The position numbers and the translations under genes were made by a program. From the NCBI RefSeq assembly GCF_001425745.1, contig NZ_LMDF01000007.1, positions 1,206,574 through 1,270,573 on the forward strand: a DNA stretch of 64,000 bases. Direction: 5' to 3'. This stretch comes from Caulobacter sp. Root343. GTDB lineage: Bacteria > Pseudomonadota > Alphaproteobacteria > Caulobacterales > Caulobacteraceae. Below, one piece after another: positions 25,453-35,025 of the stretch. The number at the start of each line of letters is the position of its first letter. Position 1 is the first letter of the stretch. Under the pieces are notes generated by a model that did not search any database, was not told the DNA's origin, and saw nothing but the letters and a program-made list of their open reading frames with translations.

Positions 25453-26727
25453 ATGACCTGGACCAACAGCAAGGACACCGCGCTGCGCGAGCGCGCCATG
25501 GCCGTGATCCCCAACGGCATGTACGGCCACCAGTCGGTCATGCTGCTGCCCGACGACTATCCGCAATTCTTCGACCGCGCCCAAGGGGCCTATCTGTGGG
25601 ACGTCGACGGCAACCGCTACATCGATTTCATGTGCGGCTACGGCCCCAACCTGTTCGGCTACGGCCACGCGGCGATCGACCAGGCCTACGTCGAGCGGAT
25701 GAAGCAGGGCGACACCATGACTGGCCCCGGCCAGGCCATGGTCGAACTGGCCGAGGCCCTCACCACCCAGGTTTCCCACGCCGACTGGGCGATGTTCTGC
25801 AAGAACGGCACCGACGCCACGACCATGGCGATGATGATCGCCCGGAACTTCACCCAGAAGAAGACCATCGTCCTGGCCAAGGGCGCCTATCACGGGGCCG
25901 CGCCCTGGTGCACCCCGCTGAAGAACGGCACGACCCCCGCCGACCGCGCCAATCAGGTGTTCTACACGTACAACGACGTCGAGAGCCTGGAGGCCGCCGT
26001 GCGCGAGGCCGGCTCGGACCTGGCCGCGATCTTCGCCGCGCCGATCAAGCACGACGCCTTCATCGACCAGGAACTGCCCGACCCTGAATACGCCCGCCGG
26101 GCGCGGCAGCTGTGCGACGAGCACGGCGCGCTGCTGATCGTCGACGACGTTCGCGCCGGCTTCCGCCTGGCTCGCGACTGCAGCTGGTCGCTGGTCGGGG
26201 TCAAGCCAGACATGTCGACCTGGGGCAAGGCGATCGCCAATGGCCATCCGATCTCGGCCCTGCTCGGCGCCGATGTCGCCCGCTTCGCGGCCGCCACCAT
26301 CTACGCCACCGGCTCGTTCTGGTTCTCGGCCGCGCCCATGGCCGCCTCGCTCGCGACACTGAAGCTGATCCGGGAGACCGACTATCTGGAGCGCACCATC
26401 GCGCTCGGCGAACGCCTGCGCACTGGCCTCGACGAGGTCGCCGGCCGTCATGGCGTCGGCTTGCGCCAGACCGGGCCGGCCCAGCTGCCGCTGATCATGG
26501 TCGATGACGATCCGACCGGCGCCAAGGGCTATTTCTGGAACAACGCCCTGCTGAAGCGCGGCGTCTACTTCCACCCGTGGCACAACATGTTCATCACCAC
26601 GGCGATGACCGACGGCGATATCGATCACGCGGTCGAGGCCGCCGACGACGCCTTCAAGCTGCTGAAGGCCGCTGGTCCGCTCGAGCCCGTGGCCAAGCTG
26701 GAGTTCATGCACTCGCTGGTGGACTGA
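25453..26727 (+). CDS. class III aminotransferase, glutamate-1-semialdehyde-aminomutase-like
   Basis: 424 residues. PLP-enzyme landmarks are GAYLWDVDGNRYIDFMCGYG, FCKNGTDATTMAMMIARNFT, KGAYHGAAPWCTP, LLIVDDVRAGFRLA (Asp against the pyridine nitrogen) and STWGKAIANGHPISALLGAD with the Schiff-base Lys259. The family contains HemL and many catabolic aminotransferases. A catabolic rather than haem role is likely, because the gene shares a divergent operator with a carbohydrate kinase and a class II aldolase. That suggests an amino-bearing sugar, polyol or keto-acid substrate, which is inference. If a separate canonical hemL exists elsewhere in the genome, the catabolic reading is strengthened. 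Confidence 0.85.
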   Translation: MTWTNSKDTALRERAMAVIPNGMYGHQSVMLLPDDYPQFFDRAQGAYLWDVDGNRYIDFMCGYGPNLFGYGHAAIDQAYVERMKQGDTMTGPGQAMVELAEALTTQVSHADWAMFCKNGTDATTMAMMIARNFTQKKTIVLAKGAYHGAAPWCTPLKNGTTPADRANQVFYTYNDVESLEAAVREAGSDLAAIFAAPIKHDAFIDQELPDPEYARRARQLCDEHGALLIVDDVRAGFRLARDCSWSLVGVKPDMSTWGKAIANGHPISALLGADVARFAAATIYATGSFWFSAAPMAASLATLKLIRETDYLERTIALGERLRTGLDEVAGRHGVGLRQTGPAQLPLIMVDDDPTGAKGYFWNNALLKRGVYFHPWHNMFITTAMTDGDIDHAVEAADDAFKLLKAAGPLEPVAKLEFMHSLVD

Positions 26728-26783
26728 CGGCGCCTGTCCTGAACTCACTATCGGCCCGGGCCAGTACGCGCTACGCCGGATGC

Positions 26784-27215
26784 ATGACGAGCAAGCCTGT
26801 CGCGCTACGGCGCCTGATCGACCTTCCCGGCGTTAGGGACCTGGAATACCGGGCGCTCCTGAAGCGGGACTTCGCCGAACCCGACGCCCGAGCCGAGTTT
26901 CCGGAGATCAACGCCTGCGTGAGCGCCCTGCTCGGGCTAACCGCGGACGAGGCCGAGGCGGCGGCGCGACCGCCCGGCTGGGACGATGTCGAAAACCAGC
27001 CACCGGCCCAGCAAGTCATCGCGTTCGAGGCCGAAGGCTGGGACGTGACCGACGACAAGCGCCGACCGCTGCGCGTCTTGGGCCACTTTGGCGCGCCGCT
27101 GTGGTTGGCGATCCGCGGCGTGGCCGGAAGCCTGCCCTTCGAGGCGGAAAGCACGGAACCGGAAGCCTGGATGTCCAAGCTCGAGGCCGAAGCCAAACGC
27201 TTCCGCAAACGCTAG
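26784..27215 (+). CDS. hypothetical protein, about 143 residues
   Basis: The frame from the ATG at 26784 (MTSKPVALRRLIDLPGVRDL) to the stop encodes a soluble, charged protein without signal or membrane segment. It includes WDDVENQPPAQQVIAFEAEG, FGAPLWLAIRGVAGSLPFEA and a Lys/Arg-rich end (KRFRKR). No family was recognised. It is 57 bases after the aminotransferase and convergent with rarA. Confidence 0.6.
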   Translation: MTSKPVALRRLIDLPGVRDLEYRALLKRDFAEPDARAEFPEINACVSALLGLTADEAEAAARPPGWDDVENQPPAQQVIAFEAEGWDVTDDKRRPLRVLGHFGAPLWLAIRGVAGSLPFEAESTEPEAWMSKLEAEAKRFRKR

Positions 27216-27238
27216 ACGATCGCAGAGGCGCCGCGGCG

Positions 27239-28540
<1,302 letters not shown>

Positions 28541-28622
28541 GACGCTTTTCTAGCAGGCTGGTCCGTTCAAGTCCCGTTATCACCTTGCTCGCACAGTGCG
28601 CACGGAACAACGGGGACGGCGG

Positions 28623-29813
28623 ATGGCAGGGGGGACCGAGGGGCGGGTTGGCTCGCGCTGGCTGAAGCTGTTGGTGGCGGGGTCGGCGGCCTACCAGCTG
28701 ATCTATCTGGCGATCTATCTGGCCAAGCCCCACTCCGTCGCCGAACCGCCGTTCTCGGACTTTTACGCGTTCTGGAGCTTCGGTCGCTTCCTTCAGGCGC
28801 TGCCGGCCCACCAGATCTACGACTTCGCGACGCTGCAGCCGTTCCAGCACGACCTGCGGCCCGGCTTCGACGCCTTCTATCCGTGCGTCTATCCGCCGAT
28901 CCTGCTGCCGTTCCTGCAAGCGTTGGGCGCCCTGGGCTACCTGCCGGCCCTCGCGGTCTGGACGACGCTAGGCCTTGCCGGCTTCATCCTGGCCGTCGCG
29001 GGGCGCGACTGGCGCGCGCCCACGCCTTGGCTGGCCATCTTGGCGCCGACCACGATCCTCGCCGTCGTATCGGGACAGAACGGGCTGCTGACGGCGGCTC
29101 TGCTGATCGGCGGCTTCCGATTGATGGCGCGGAGGCCATGGCTGGCGGGCGTGTTGCTGGGCCTGCTGGCGTTCAAGCCACAGCTCTTCGCCCTGCTGCC
29201 GATCGTCCTGTTGGCCGGGCGCCGCTGGCGCACCCTGGCCGCCGTCTGCCTGACGGTGGCGGGCATGGTCGGTCTCAGCTTTTCGCTGTACGGCCTGGAG
29301 ACCTGGCGGGCTTGGGCCGAGGCCCTGCCCGCCTTTTCCCAGGCGCTGGAGAGCCAGCGTGAGGCTGTCGGTTGGCTGATGCCGACGATCACGGAGGGCC
29401 TGCGCGGCGCGGGGCTCACGGGGCCGCTTGTTGGCGTCGTCCAGGGCGCCAGCGCCGCGACGGCGGTGATCGCCCTGGTGCTGTTGTTCCATCACGGTCG
29501 CGAGCGCGACGCCCCGTCGGCGCTGGACGCCGCGGCGGTGCAGGTCGGGACCTTCCTGGCGACGCCCTACGCCTTCGTCTACGACATGCCGATGGTCTCG
29601 GCCGCCGTCGTCGCCCTGGTCGCCGCGCGCCTGTCGTCGGACCAGAGCTGGCGGCCGGGCGAGCGCGTCGTCGCCGTGGCCGGCTACGGCCTGCCGCTGG
29701 CCCTGCTCTCCGGCGGCTTCAAGACCGTCCCGATCGGCCCGATCGTGCTGACCGCCCTATTCGCCGTGCTGGTTCGCGCCGCCTGGGACCTCAGGTCGAA
29801 AAGCGCGCCGTGA
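28623..29813 (+). CDS. GT87-type polytopic membrane protein (DUF2029-like mannosyltransferase family)
   Basis: About 396 residues from the ATG at 28623; a GTG at 28596 is an alternative. The N-terminal membrane helix is followed by SDFYAFWSFGRFLQALPAHQ and an extracytoplasmic acidic-aromatic loop (IYDFATLQPFQHDLRPGFDA, FYPCVYPPILLPFLQ). About ten further hydrophobic segments follow. The Asp/aromatic first loop is characteristic of polyprenyl-phosphate-dependent GT-C glycosyltransferases of the GT87 type. It overlaps the convergent htrA-like gene by 23 bases. Confidence 0.72.
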   Translation: MAGGTEGRVGSRWLKLLVAGSAAYQLIYLAIYLAKPHSVAEPPFSDFYAFWSFGRFLQALPAHQIYDFATLQPFQHDLRPGFDAFYPCVYPPILLPFLQALGALGYLPALAVWTTLGLAGFILAVAGRDWRAPTPWLAILAPTTILAVVSGQNGLLTAALLIGGFRLMARRPWLAGVLLGLLAFKPQLFALLPIVLLAGRRWRTLAAVCLTVAGMVGLSFSLYGLETWRAWAEALPAFSQALESQREAVGWLMPTITEGLRGAGLTGPLVGVVQGASAATAVIALVLLFHHGRERDAPSALDAAAVQVGTFLATPYAFVYDMPMVSAAVVALVAARLSSDQSWRPGERVVAVAGYGLPLALLSGGFKTVPIGPIVLTALFAVLVRAAWDLRSKSAP

Positions 29814-31212
29814 TCCGCTGACCCTGGCGCTCGACCGTCACGGTCCAGTTGCGCCCCTGGCCGGCGACGGCGGCGTTCAGCTCGGCCACCGTGTTGACGG
29901 CTCGGCCGTTGACCTCGCGAACGAAATCGCCCGGACGCAAGCCCGCGTTCAGAGCAAAGCCCTCGCCGATCTGCGTCACCAGGACGCCGCGCCCAGCAAA
30001 AGGATCGAGGTGCAGATCCTGGGCCACGGCCGGCGTGAGATTGACTACGGTAGCGCCGTCGAACGGATTTCGCCCCTTGATCGTACGCTCGTCGCGCGCC
30101 GGACTGTCCGGGGCGGCCTCGGCGCGGACGGTGATCGTCTGTTCGCGATCGCCGCGATGGATCTGCATCGGCACTCGATCACCGACCTTGTGGGTGCCGA
30201 TGGCGAAGGCGCCGCCGCCCTCGTCATTCACCGCGCGGCCATCGATCGACAGGATGACGTCGCCTTCCTTGAGGCCCGCGCGGTCGGCCGAGGAGCCGGG
30301 ATAGACCTGAGCGACCAGCACGCCGCGCGGCGCGGTCATGCCCAGGCTCCTGGCGATCTCGCCGGTGACCGGCTGGCCCTTCACGCCCAGCCAGGGCCGC
30401 ACGACACTGTGGCCGCCGCCCAGGGCCGCGGCGACGACCTGGCGGACCACGGCGGCGGGGATGGCGAAACCCACCCCGCTCGAGGAACCAGAGCGCGAGA
30501 TGATGAAGGTGTTGATGCCGATCAGGTCGCCGTCCATGTCGACCAGCGGACCGCCAGAGTTGCCCGGATTGATGGCCGCGTCGGTCTGGATGTAGCTGCC
30601 GAAGTCGGCGGCCCCGACGTCGGTGCGGGCCAGGGCCGAGACGATGCCGTTGGTCACGGTCTGGCCGACGCCGAACGGATTGCCCAAGGCGAGGACAAGG
30701 TCGCCGACCTCCATCCGGTCCTGGTCGTCGATGGCCATGACCGGCAGCTTCTCACCCTTCGTGTCGATCTTCAGCACCGCGAGGTCGGCGCGCGGGTCAT
30801 CCAGCAGCACGGTGGCCGGGAACTCGCGACGATCGGCCAGCTGGACGGTGATGTCGCTCATGCCGTCGATATTGTGGTGGTTGGTGATGATCACCCCGTC
30901 GGCGCGAACGATCGCGCCCGAGCCCAGCGAGCCCTGGACCTGCGCGCCGCCGCTGCCGCCGCCGCCCATGAAGAAGTCCCAGAACGGATCCACGCGGCGC
31001 TGCACGACCCGGCGGCTGGCGACATTGACGACCGCCGGGGCGGCCTTCTTCACCACCGGCGAGAACGACAGCTTCATCGAGGCCGCGTCGGCCGGGACGC
31101 GGCGGGTCGGCTGCGGCATGTCCGGGATGGACTGAGCCTGGGATTGGCCGGTCGGGTTCGAGCAGGCGGCCAGCAGAACGACGGCGGGCAGCAGGGCGCG
31201 AAGTTGGCGCAT
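29791..31212 (-). CDS. lipoprotein HtrA/DegP-family serine protease with two PDZ domains
   Basis: 473 residues from ATG at 31212; a TTG nine bases earlier has a better-spaced GGAG and is possible. The lipobox LLAACSNPTG would anchor it in a membrane, unlike the soluble DegP of E. coli. The trypsin-like domain shows VIITNHHNIDG (catalytic His), DDPRADLAVLKI (Asp) and AAINPGNSGGPLVDMDG (Ser). Two PDZ domains follow (MTAPRGVLVAQVYPGSSADR and LDPFAGRGVLVTQIGEGFAL). It should degrade or refold damaged envelope proteins. Confidence 0.93.
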   Translation of the reverse strand: MRQLRALLPAVVLLAACSNPTGQSQAQSIPDMPQPTRRVPADAASMKLSFSPVVKKAAPAVVNVASRRVVQRRVDPFWDFFMGGGGSGGAQVQGSLGSGAIVRADGVIITNHHNIDGMSDITVQLADRREFPATVLLDDPRADLAVLKIDTKGEKLPVMAIDDQDRMEVGDLVLALGNPFGVGQTVTNGIVSALARTDVGAADFGSYIQTDAAINPGNSGGPLVDMDGDLIGINTFIISRSGSSSGVGFAIPAAVVRQVVAAALGGGHSVVRPWLGVKGQPVTGEIARSLGMTAPRGVLVAQVYPGSSADRAGLKEGDVILSIDGRAVNDEGGGAFAIGTHKVGDRVPMQIHRGDREQTITVRAEAAPDSPARDERTIKGRNPFDGATVVNLTPAVAQDLHLDPFAGRGVLVTQIGEGFALNAGLRPGDFVREVNGRAVNTVAELNAAVAGQGRNWTVTVERQGQRITARFST

Positions 31213-31313
31213 GACGTTCAAGGAAGCTCCTAACGGTTCTCCGCGAACTCAGCCGAGCTTTCGGGCGAGTCTAAGGCGGCGAAAGGTCGAGGTTTCGGCG
31301 AGACTGAAAGTCC

Positions 31314-32564
31314 TCAGGCGGCCTGCGGTTCCGGCGTCGGCAGCGGCCGGGCCTTGGCGTAGCCCAGAAAGCCCCCGGCCAGCATCAGCGTCGCGGCGAT
31401 CAGCACCGGCAGACCGGGCATGTGCAGCGTCGCGTCGTGACGCACGGCGAAGGCGAACGGCATCAGGAACAGCGTCGGGCCGAGGATCGAGGCGATGCCC
31501 ATCATGGCCGAGTTGGCGCCCTGCAGTTGGCCCTGCTCATTGGGCAGGACGCGGCGAGTCATCAGGCCTTGTAGGCCCGGCTGGATCAGGCCGGTCAGGG
31601 CGAAGATCGGCAGGCCGCACAGATAGAGGAAGCCGGTCGGGGCCAGGGCGTAGATCATGAAGCCGGCGAAGCCCGAGAACAGGCCGATCAGCAGCGCCCC
31701 GCGCTCGCCCACGGCCTTGACCACCCGGCCGACGATCAGGGCCTGGACGATGATGCCCGAGATGCCGCTGGCCATCAGGGTCAGGCCGATGGTCTGGGGC
31801 GTCCAGCCGTAGCGGAAGCCCATGTACAGTACGAAGACGCTGGGCAGCACGTTGTGGGACAGCTGGAACAGGAAGCCGACGCCAGCCAGGCCGAGCAGGC
31901 CGGGATGCTTGCGCAGCAGCTGCAGCGAACCGACCGGATTGGCCTTCTTCCAGTCGAAGCGTGGCTGGCGGCGCTCGGGCGGCAGGGACTCGGGCAGGAT
32001 GAAGAAGCCGTACAGCCAGTTGCACAGGGCCAGGGCCGCGCAGACCAGGAACGGCGCGCGATGGTCGAACTCCCACAGCCAGCCGCCCAGGGCCGGGCCG
32101 AAGGTGAAGCCGACGCCGAACGCCGCGCCCATCAGGCCAAAGCCCTTGGCCCGGTTTTCCGGCGTGGTGACGTCGGCGATATAGGCGCTGGCGGTCGAGA
32201 AGCTGGCCGCCGTCATGCCGTTGAACACCCGACCGACGAACAGCCACCACAGGCTGGGCGCGAAGGCCATGAACAGGAAATCGACGCCCAGACCGAAGAT
32301 CGAGGTCAGGATCACTGGCCGGCGGCCGAAGCGATCGGACATCAGCCCCAGGACCGGCGAGCAGAAGAACTGCATCACGCCCCAGGTGGTGGCGAACAGG
32401 ATGTTCCAGTCCGCCGCCATGGCCGTGTCGCCGCCGCCGAACGATTTCACCAGGTTGGGCAGGACCGGGATCATCACGCCCAGGGAGGTGACGTCCATGA
32501 TCGCCGTGACGAAGATGAAGCCCAGGGCCGCCTGTCGGCGCCCGCCCGTGATTGTCTGGTTCAT
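31314..32564 (-). CDS. MFS efflux transporter, TetA-like
   Basis: 416 residues with 12 predicted membrane segments. VTAIMDVTSLGVMIPVLPNL, the loop GLMSDRFGRRPVIL and the segment FSTASAYIADVTTPENRAKG are the signatures of the DHA1 (TCR/Tet) drug:proton antiporter group. It is the last gene of a five-gene minus-strand operon. Its ATG overlaps the stop of the AHSA1-like gene (ATGA). An ArsR regulator in the same operon could control it. The natural substrate is unknown. Confidence 0.88.
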   Translation of the reverse strand: MNQTITGGRRQAALGFIFVTAIMDVTSLGVMIPVLPNLVKSFGGGDTAMAADWNILFATTWGVMQFFCSPVLGLMSDRFGRRPVILTSIFGLGVDFLFMAFAPSLWWLFVGRVFNGMTAASFSTASAYIADVTTPENRAKGFGLMGAAFGVGFTFGPALGGWLWEFDHRAPFLVCAALALCNWLYGFFILPESLPPERRQPRFDWKKANPVGSLQLLRKHPGLLGLAGVGFLFQLSHNVLPSVFVLYMGFRYGWTPQTIGLTLMASGISGIIVQALIVGRVVKAVGERGALLIGLFSGFAGFMIYALAPTGFLYLCGLPIFALTGLIQPGLQGLMTRRVLPNEQGQLQGANSAMMGIASILGPTLFLMPFAFAVRHDATLHMPGLPVLIAATLMLAGGFLGYAKARPLPTPEPQAA

Positions 32565-33055
32565 GCGTCTCTCTCCCCGGCCGTCCCTAGTTGTATGCTG
32601 TTGGCGCGACCCGCAAGCCCCGCCAGCAAGGTCCGCCACCATTCGCCATGACGCTGCAGGAAGAGGTGATCCGGAAAACCGTGCCGCGCGACGTGCGGGG
32701 CCGGGACACTGTCCCAGCCGCGGTGCTCGACGGTGACGCGGGTCCCCTCCTCCACCGCCTCGAAGCGGACCTCGACCTCGGTGTCCATCTCGGGCGTGAA
32801 GGCCGCCTGGCGCCAGCCGAACACCAGTCGCGCACCGCGCTCCCAGGCCCGCACCCGGCCCACCTCGAACACCTTGCCCGTGGGCAGGCGCTCGACTAGC
32901 CGGCCGTCCTCGAAGGCCATCACACCCGGCGAGCGCGGAGTGAACGAAAACAGCGAATTGGGCCGCCACCACAGGGCGATATCGTCGGTGAAAGCGTCGA
33001 ACACCGTCTCGGGCGGCGCGGCGATGCGCAAGGCGACCAGGATCTTGGAACTCAC
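32561..33055 (-). CDS. SRPBCC/AHSA1-type domain protein
   Basis: 164 residues starting at a GTG that overlaps the ArsR stop codon (GTGA). The pattern LVALRIAAPPETVFDAFTDD, ALWWRPNSLFSFT, FEVGRVRAWERGARLVFGWR and GFPDHLFLQRHGEWWRTLLA matches START-like ligand-binding folds of the Hsp90-activator (AHSA1) group. These are very often encoded next to a small ArsR regulator, as here. The ligand is unknown. Confidence 0.85.
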   Translation of the reverse strand: MSSKILVALRIAAPPETVFDAFTDDIALWWRPNSLFSFTPRSPGVMAFEDGRLVERLPTGKVFEVGRVRAWERGARLVFGWRQAAFTPEMDTEVEVRFEAVEEGTRVTVEHRGWDSVPAPHVARHGFPDHLFLQRHGEWWRTLLAGLAGRANSIQLGTAGERDA

Positions 33056-33393
33056 TTGTCCTTGCTCTCCACGTGCGCCTTCAAGGCCGAGAGTTGATCG
33101 ACCCAATGGTCCTCCGCCGCCTCCAGCCAGGCCTTCAGCTCGGCCATTGGACCGGGCCGCAGGCGATAGACGCGCACCCGGGCGTCGAACTCGGGATGGC
33201 TCTCCTCGACGAGCCCCGACTGACGCAGGGCCTTCAGGTGGCGGCTCATGGCCGGCGGCGTCAGGCCCAGGCTCTCGGCCAGCTCCCCCGCCCGGCGCGG
33301 CCGTTCGCGCAGCAGGTCGACGGTCCGTCGCCGATGCGGATCGGCCAGGGCCGCCAAGGTGCGATCCACTGCTTGCCTGGGGGCCTCGTTCAA
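33052..33393 (-). CDS. ArsR-family transcriptional regulator
   Basis: 113 residues from a TTG that overlaps the YjbR stop (TTGA). Winged helix: RTLAALADPHRRRTVDLLRE, LAESLGLTPPAMSRHLKALR, LVEESHPEFDARVRVYRL. The Cys metal-binding pairs of classical ArsR repressors are absent, as is usual for the subgroup paired with AHSA1 proteins. It probably autoregulates this operon. Confidence 0.88.
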   Translation of the reverse strand: MNEAPRQAVDRTLAALADPHRRRTVDLLRERPRRAGELAESLGLTPPAMSRHLKALRQSGLVEESHPEFDARVRVYRLRPGPMAELKAWLEAAEDHWVDQLSALKAHVESKDK

Positions 33394-33725
33394 GATTGGG
33401 CGTCCAGCAACTTCTTCGGCGCGACATTGCGCCAGGCGTCCATCAGCGCGCCGCGCGCCGTGGCCTCGTCACAGGCCGAGAGACGCAGACGCGTCGCCCC
33501 ACCCTTGCCCCAGCCGCCCGGCACAGGGACGAAAACCCCCGGCTCGGCGGCCACGCGCATCTCTTGCTGGTCCGGCGCCAGCTTGACCATCGCCCAAGCG
33601 GCGTCGGGATTGCCCAGAGTCGCGAAGATCTTGCCGCACCGGAAATCGACCGTGCCCATGTGCGAGCTTTCGATCGCCTGAGGCATCGACAGCGCCAGGC
33701 GGCGGAAGTCTTCCGGCGAGATCAT
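33390..33725 (-). CDS. MmcQ/YjbR-family protein
   Basis: 111 residues beginning MISPEDFRRLALSMPQAIES, then MGTVDFRCGKIFATLGN and MVKLAPDQQEMRVAAEPGVF, the compact alpha/beta YjbR fold with weak DNA-binding-like character but no proven function. The ATG overlaps the glyoxalase-family stop codon (ATGA). Confidence 0.85.
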   Translation of the reverse strand: MISPEDFRRLALSMPQAIESSHMGTVDFRCGKIFATLGNPDAAWAMVKLAPDQQEMRVAAEPGVFVPVPGGWGKGGATRLRLSACDEATARGALMDAWRNVAPKKLLDAQS

Positions 33726-34180
33726 TCGGCGCCGACGGCGATCTTCAGGCCGCTGCGCGCTTCCATCTCGGCGAACGAGACGGTCTCGACGTCGGCCGAG
33801 ACGGTCCAGATGTGCAGCTCCGGATCGCGGCAGCGATAGGTGCGCGAGCCGTAGAACTGGTTGGCCGGTTCCATCAGGATCTCGGCCCCGGCCGCCTTGG
33901 CCCGTGCGCAGTGGGCGTCGACGTCGCCGGGAATATAGATGTGCACGGTCTGGGTGGTCTTGCCGGCCAGCGAGGCGGGGCTGGCGTGGTTCTCGCTCCA
34001 CTCGTTGCCGATCATGATCGTCGAACCAGCATAGCTCATCTGTGAGTGGGCCAGATTGCCCTCGGCGTCCTCGATCAGAAAGGTCAGCTCGAAGCCGAAT
34101 GCCTTCTCCAGAAAAGCGATGGCGGCCTTGGGATCGCGATAACTGACGGCCGAGACCAGGCCGGTGCGTTGTTCGGACAT
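33722..34180 (-). CDS. VOC-superfamily (glyoxalase/bleomycin-resistance-like) protein
   Basis: 152 residues with two beta-alpha-beta-beta-beta units: VSAVSYRDPKAAIAFLEKAF, FELTFLIEDAEGNLAHSQMS, then TVHIYIPGDVDAHCARAKAA and FYGSRTYRCRDPELHIWTVS. It is the first gene of the coupled operon VOC-YjbR-ArsR-AHSA1-MFS. The metal site and substrate cannot be fixed from sequence. Confidence 0.85.
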   Translation of the reverse strand: MSEQRTGLVSAVSYRDPKAAIAFLEKAFGFELTFLIEDAEGNLAHSQMSYAGSTIMIGNEWSENHASPASLAGKTTQTVHIYIPGDVDAHCARAKAAGAEILMEPANQFYGSRTYRCRDPELHIWTVSADVETVSFAEMEARSGLKIAVGAE

Positions 34181-34243
34181 GCGATCCTCCTTGCGTTCTA
34201 TGATAATATTTAACGCATATCGAAACTATCTTGGCAACCGCCG

Positions 34244-34942
34244 TTATCGCTCGCCCATCAGCTGGAGCGCCGTCAGCGGCGTGACGCCGAAGAACCGCCG
34301 CATGGCCCGATTGAGGTGCGACTGGTCGACGAAGCCGGCCTCGGCCGCCGCCGCCGCCAGGCTCTCGCCGGCCCGCACGCTCAGCATCGCTGTCTCCAGG
34401 CGCAGCCACAGCCGCCAATGGGACAGGGGCGCGGCCAACTCGGCCAGGGCCAGAGCTCGCAGCCGCGCCGGCGACAGGCCCACCCGGCCAGCCAGCTCGG
34501 CAAGGTCGAGATCGCCGTCCAATGCGTCGAGCACGGTCCGCAGGCGTGGATCGATGGTCTCCGCCTCGCCCAAGGCCGCCTCGGCGTCGAGCGCCTCGTC
34601 CAGTCGCTCGCTGGTCAGCACCGTCGTCCATTCGGTGGGCGCGGCCGCCACGGGCGTGGCCCAGCCGCCGACGTTCCAGCGCCGCGCCAGCCGGCCCAGC
34701 GGACGCGGATAGACGGCTCTCAGGCTCTCCGAGGCCAGAAGCCGATGGCGGACGCCGGGCGCGATCGCGATGACCGCCGCTTCGACAAGACCTTGCTCGG
34801 TTTCGACCCGCACCGGCCCGTTCAGCCCCGCCACCACCTGGGCGCAGAGATGGCCGTGCGTTCGCGAGTCGCCGCTGGCGCCCTCGAAGCCCCACCAGTC
34901 GCGACCGAGCCACAGCCGCCCGGACCATCCCCTATCGCGCAT
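34244..34942 (-). CDS. AraC-family transcriptional regulator
   Basis: 232 residues from ATG at 34942, preceded by GGGGAGG; a TTG 12 codons upstream is an alternative. A cupin-like N-terminal half (VIAIAPGVRHRLLASESLRA) is joined to a C-terminal double HTH (LAELAGRVGLSPARLRALAL, LAAAAAEAGFVDQSHLNRAM, RRFFGVTPLTALQ). The second HTH carries the AraC signature. It lies between the VOC operon and the damaged methyltransferase gene, to which it is divergent. Confidence 0.88.
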   Translation of the reverse strand: MRDRGWSGRLWLGRDWWGFEGASGDSRTHGHLCAQVVAGLNGPVRVETEQGLVEAAVIAIAPGVRHRLLASESLRAVYPRPLGRLARRWNVGGWATPVAAAPTEWTTVLTSERLDEALDAEAALGEAETIDPRLRTVLDALDGDLDLAELAGRVGLSPARLRALALAELAAPLSHWRLWLRLETAMLSVRAGESLAAAAAEAGFVDQSHLNRAMRRFFGVTPLTALQLMGER

Positions 34943-35025
34943 CGCGTGGAAGTCCTCCCCGGCAAGCGTTCGATCCAAGACCCGGCGGCGGATCAGCGAG
35001 AGAACCTCGACATGGAGGACCTCGC

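Noticed and set aside
25453..26727. Housekeeping hemL
   Set aside because: The PLP motifs fit the family, but the divergent pairing with kinase and aldolase favours a catabolic paralogue; not provable without the rest of the genome.
30838..30900. HtrA-like protease lacking its catalytic His
   Set aside because: The TNHHNID segment differs from the common TNNHV but keeps a His at the aligned catalytic position; Asp and Ser are also present.
34219..34232. Third possible TetR operator (ATATCGAAACTATC) before the VOC operon
   Set aside because: Only one arm matches the GATAGT-N4-ACTATC pattern and the operon is unrelated.
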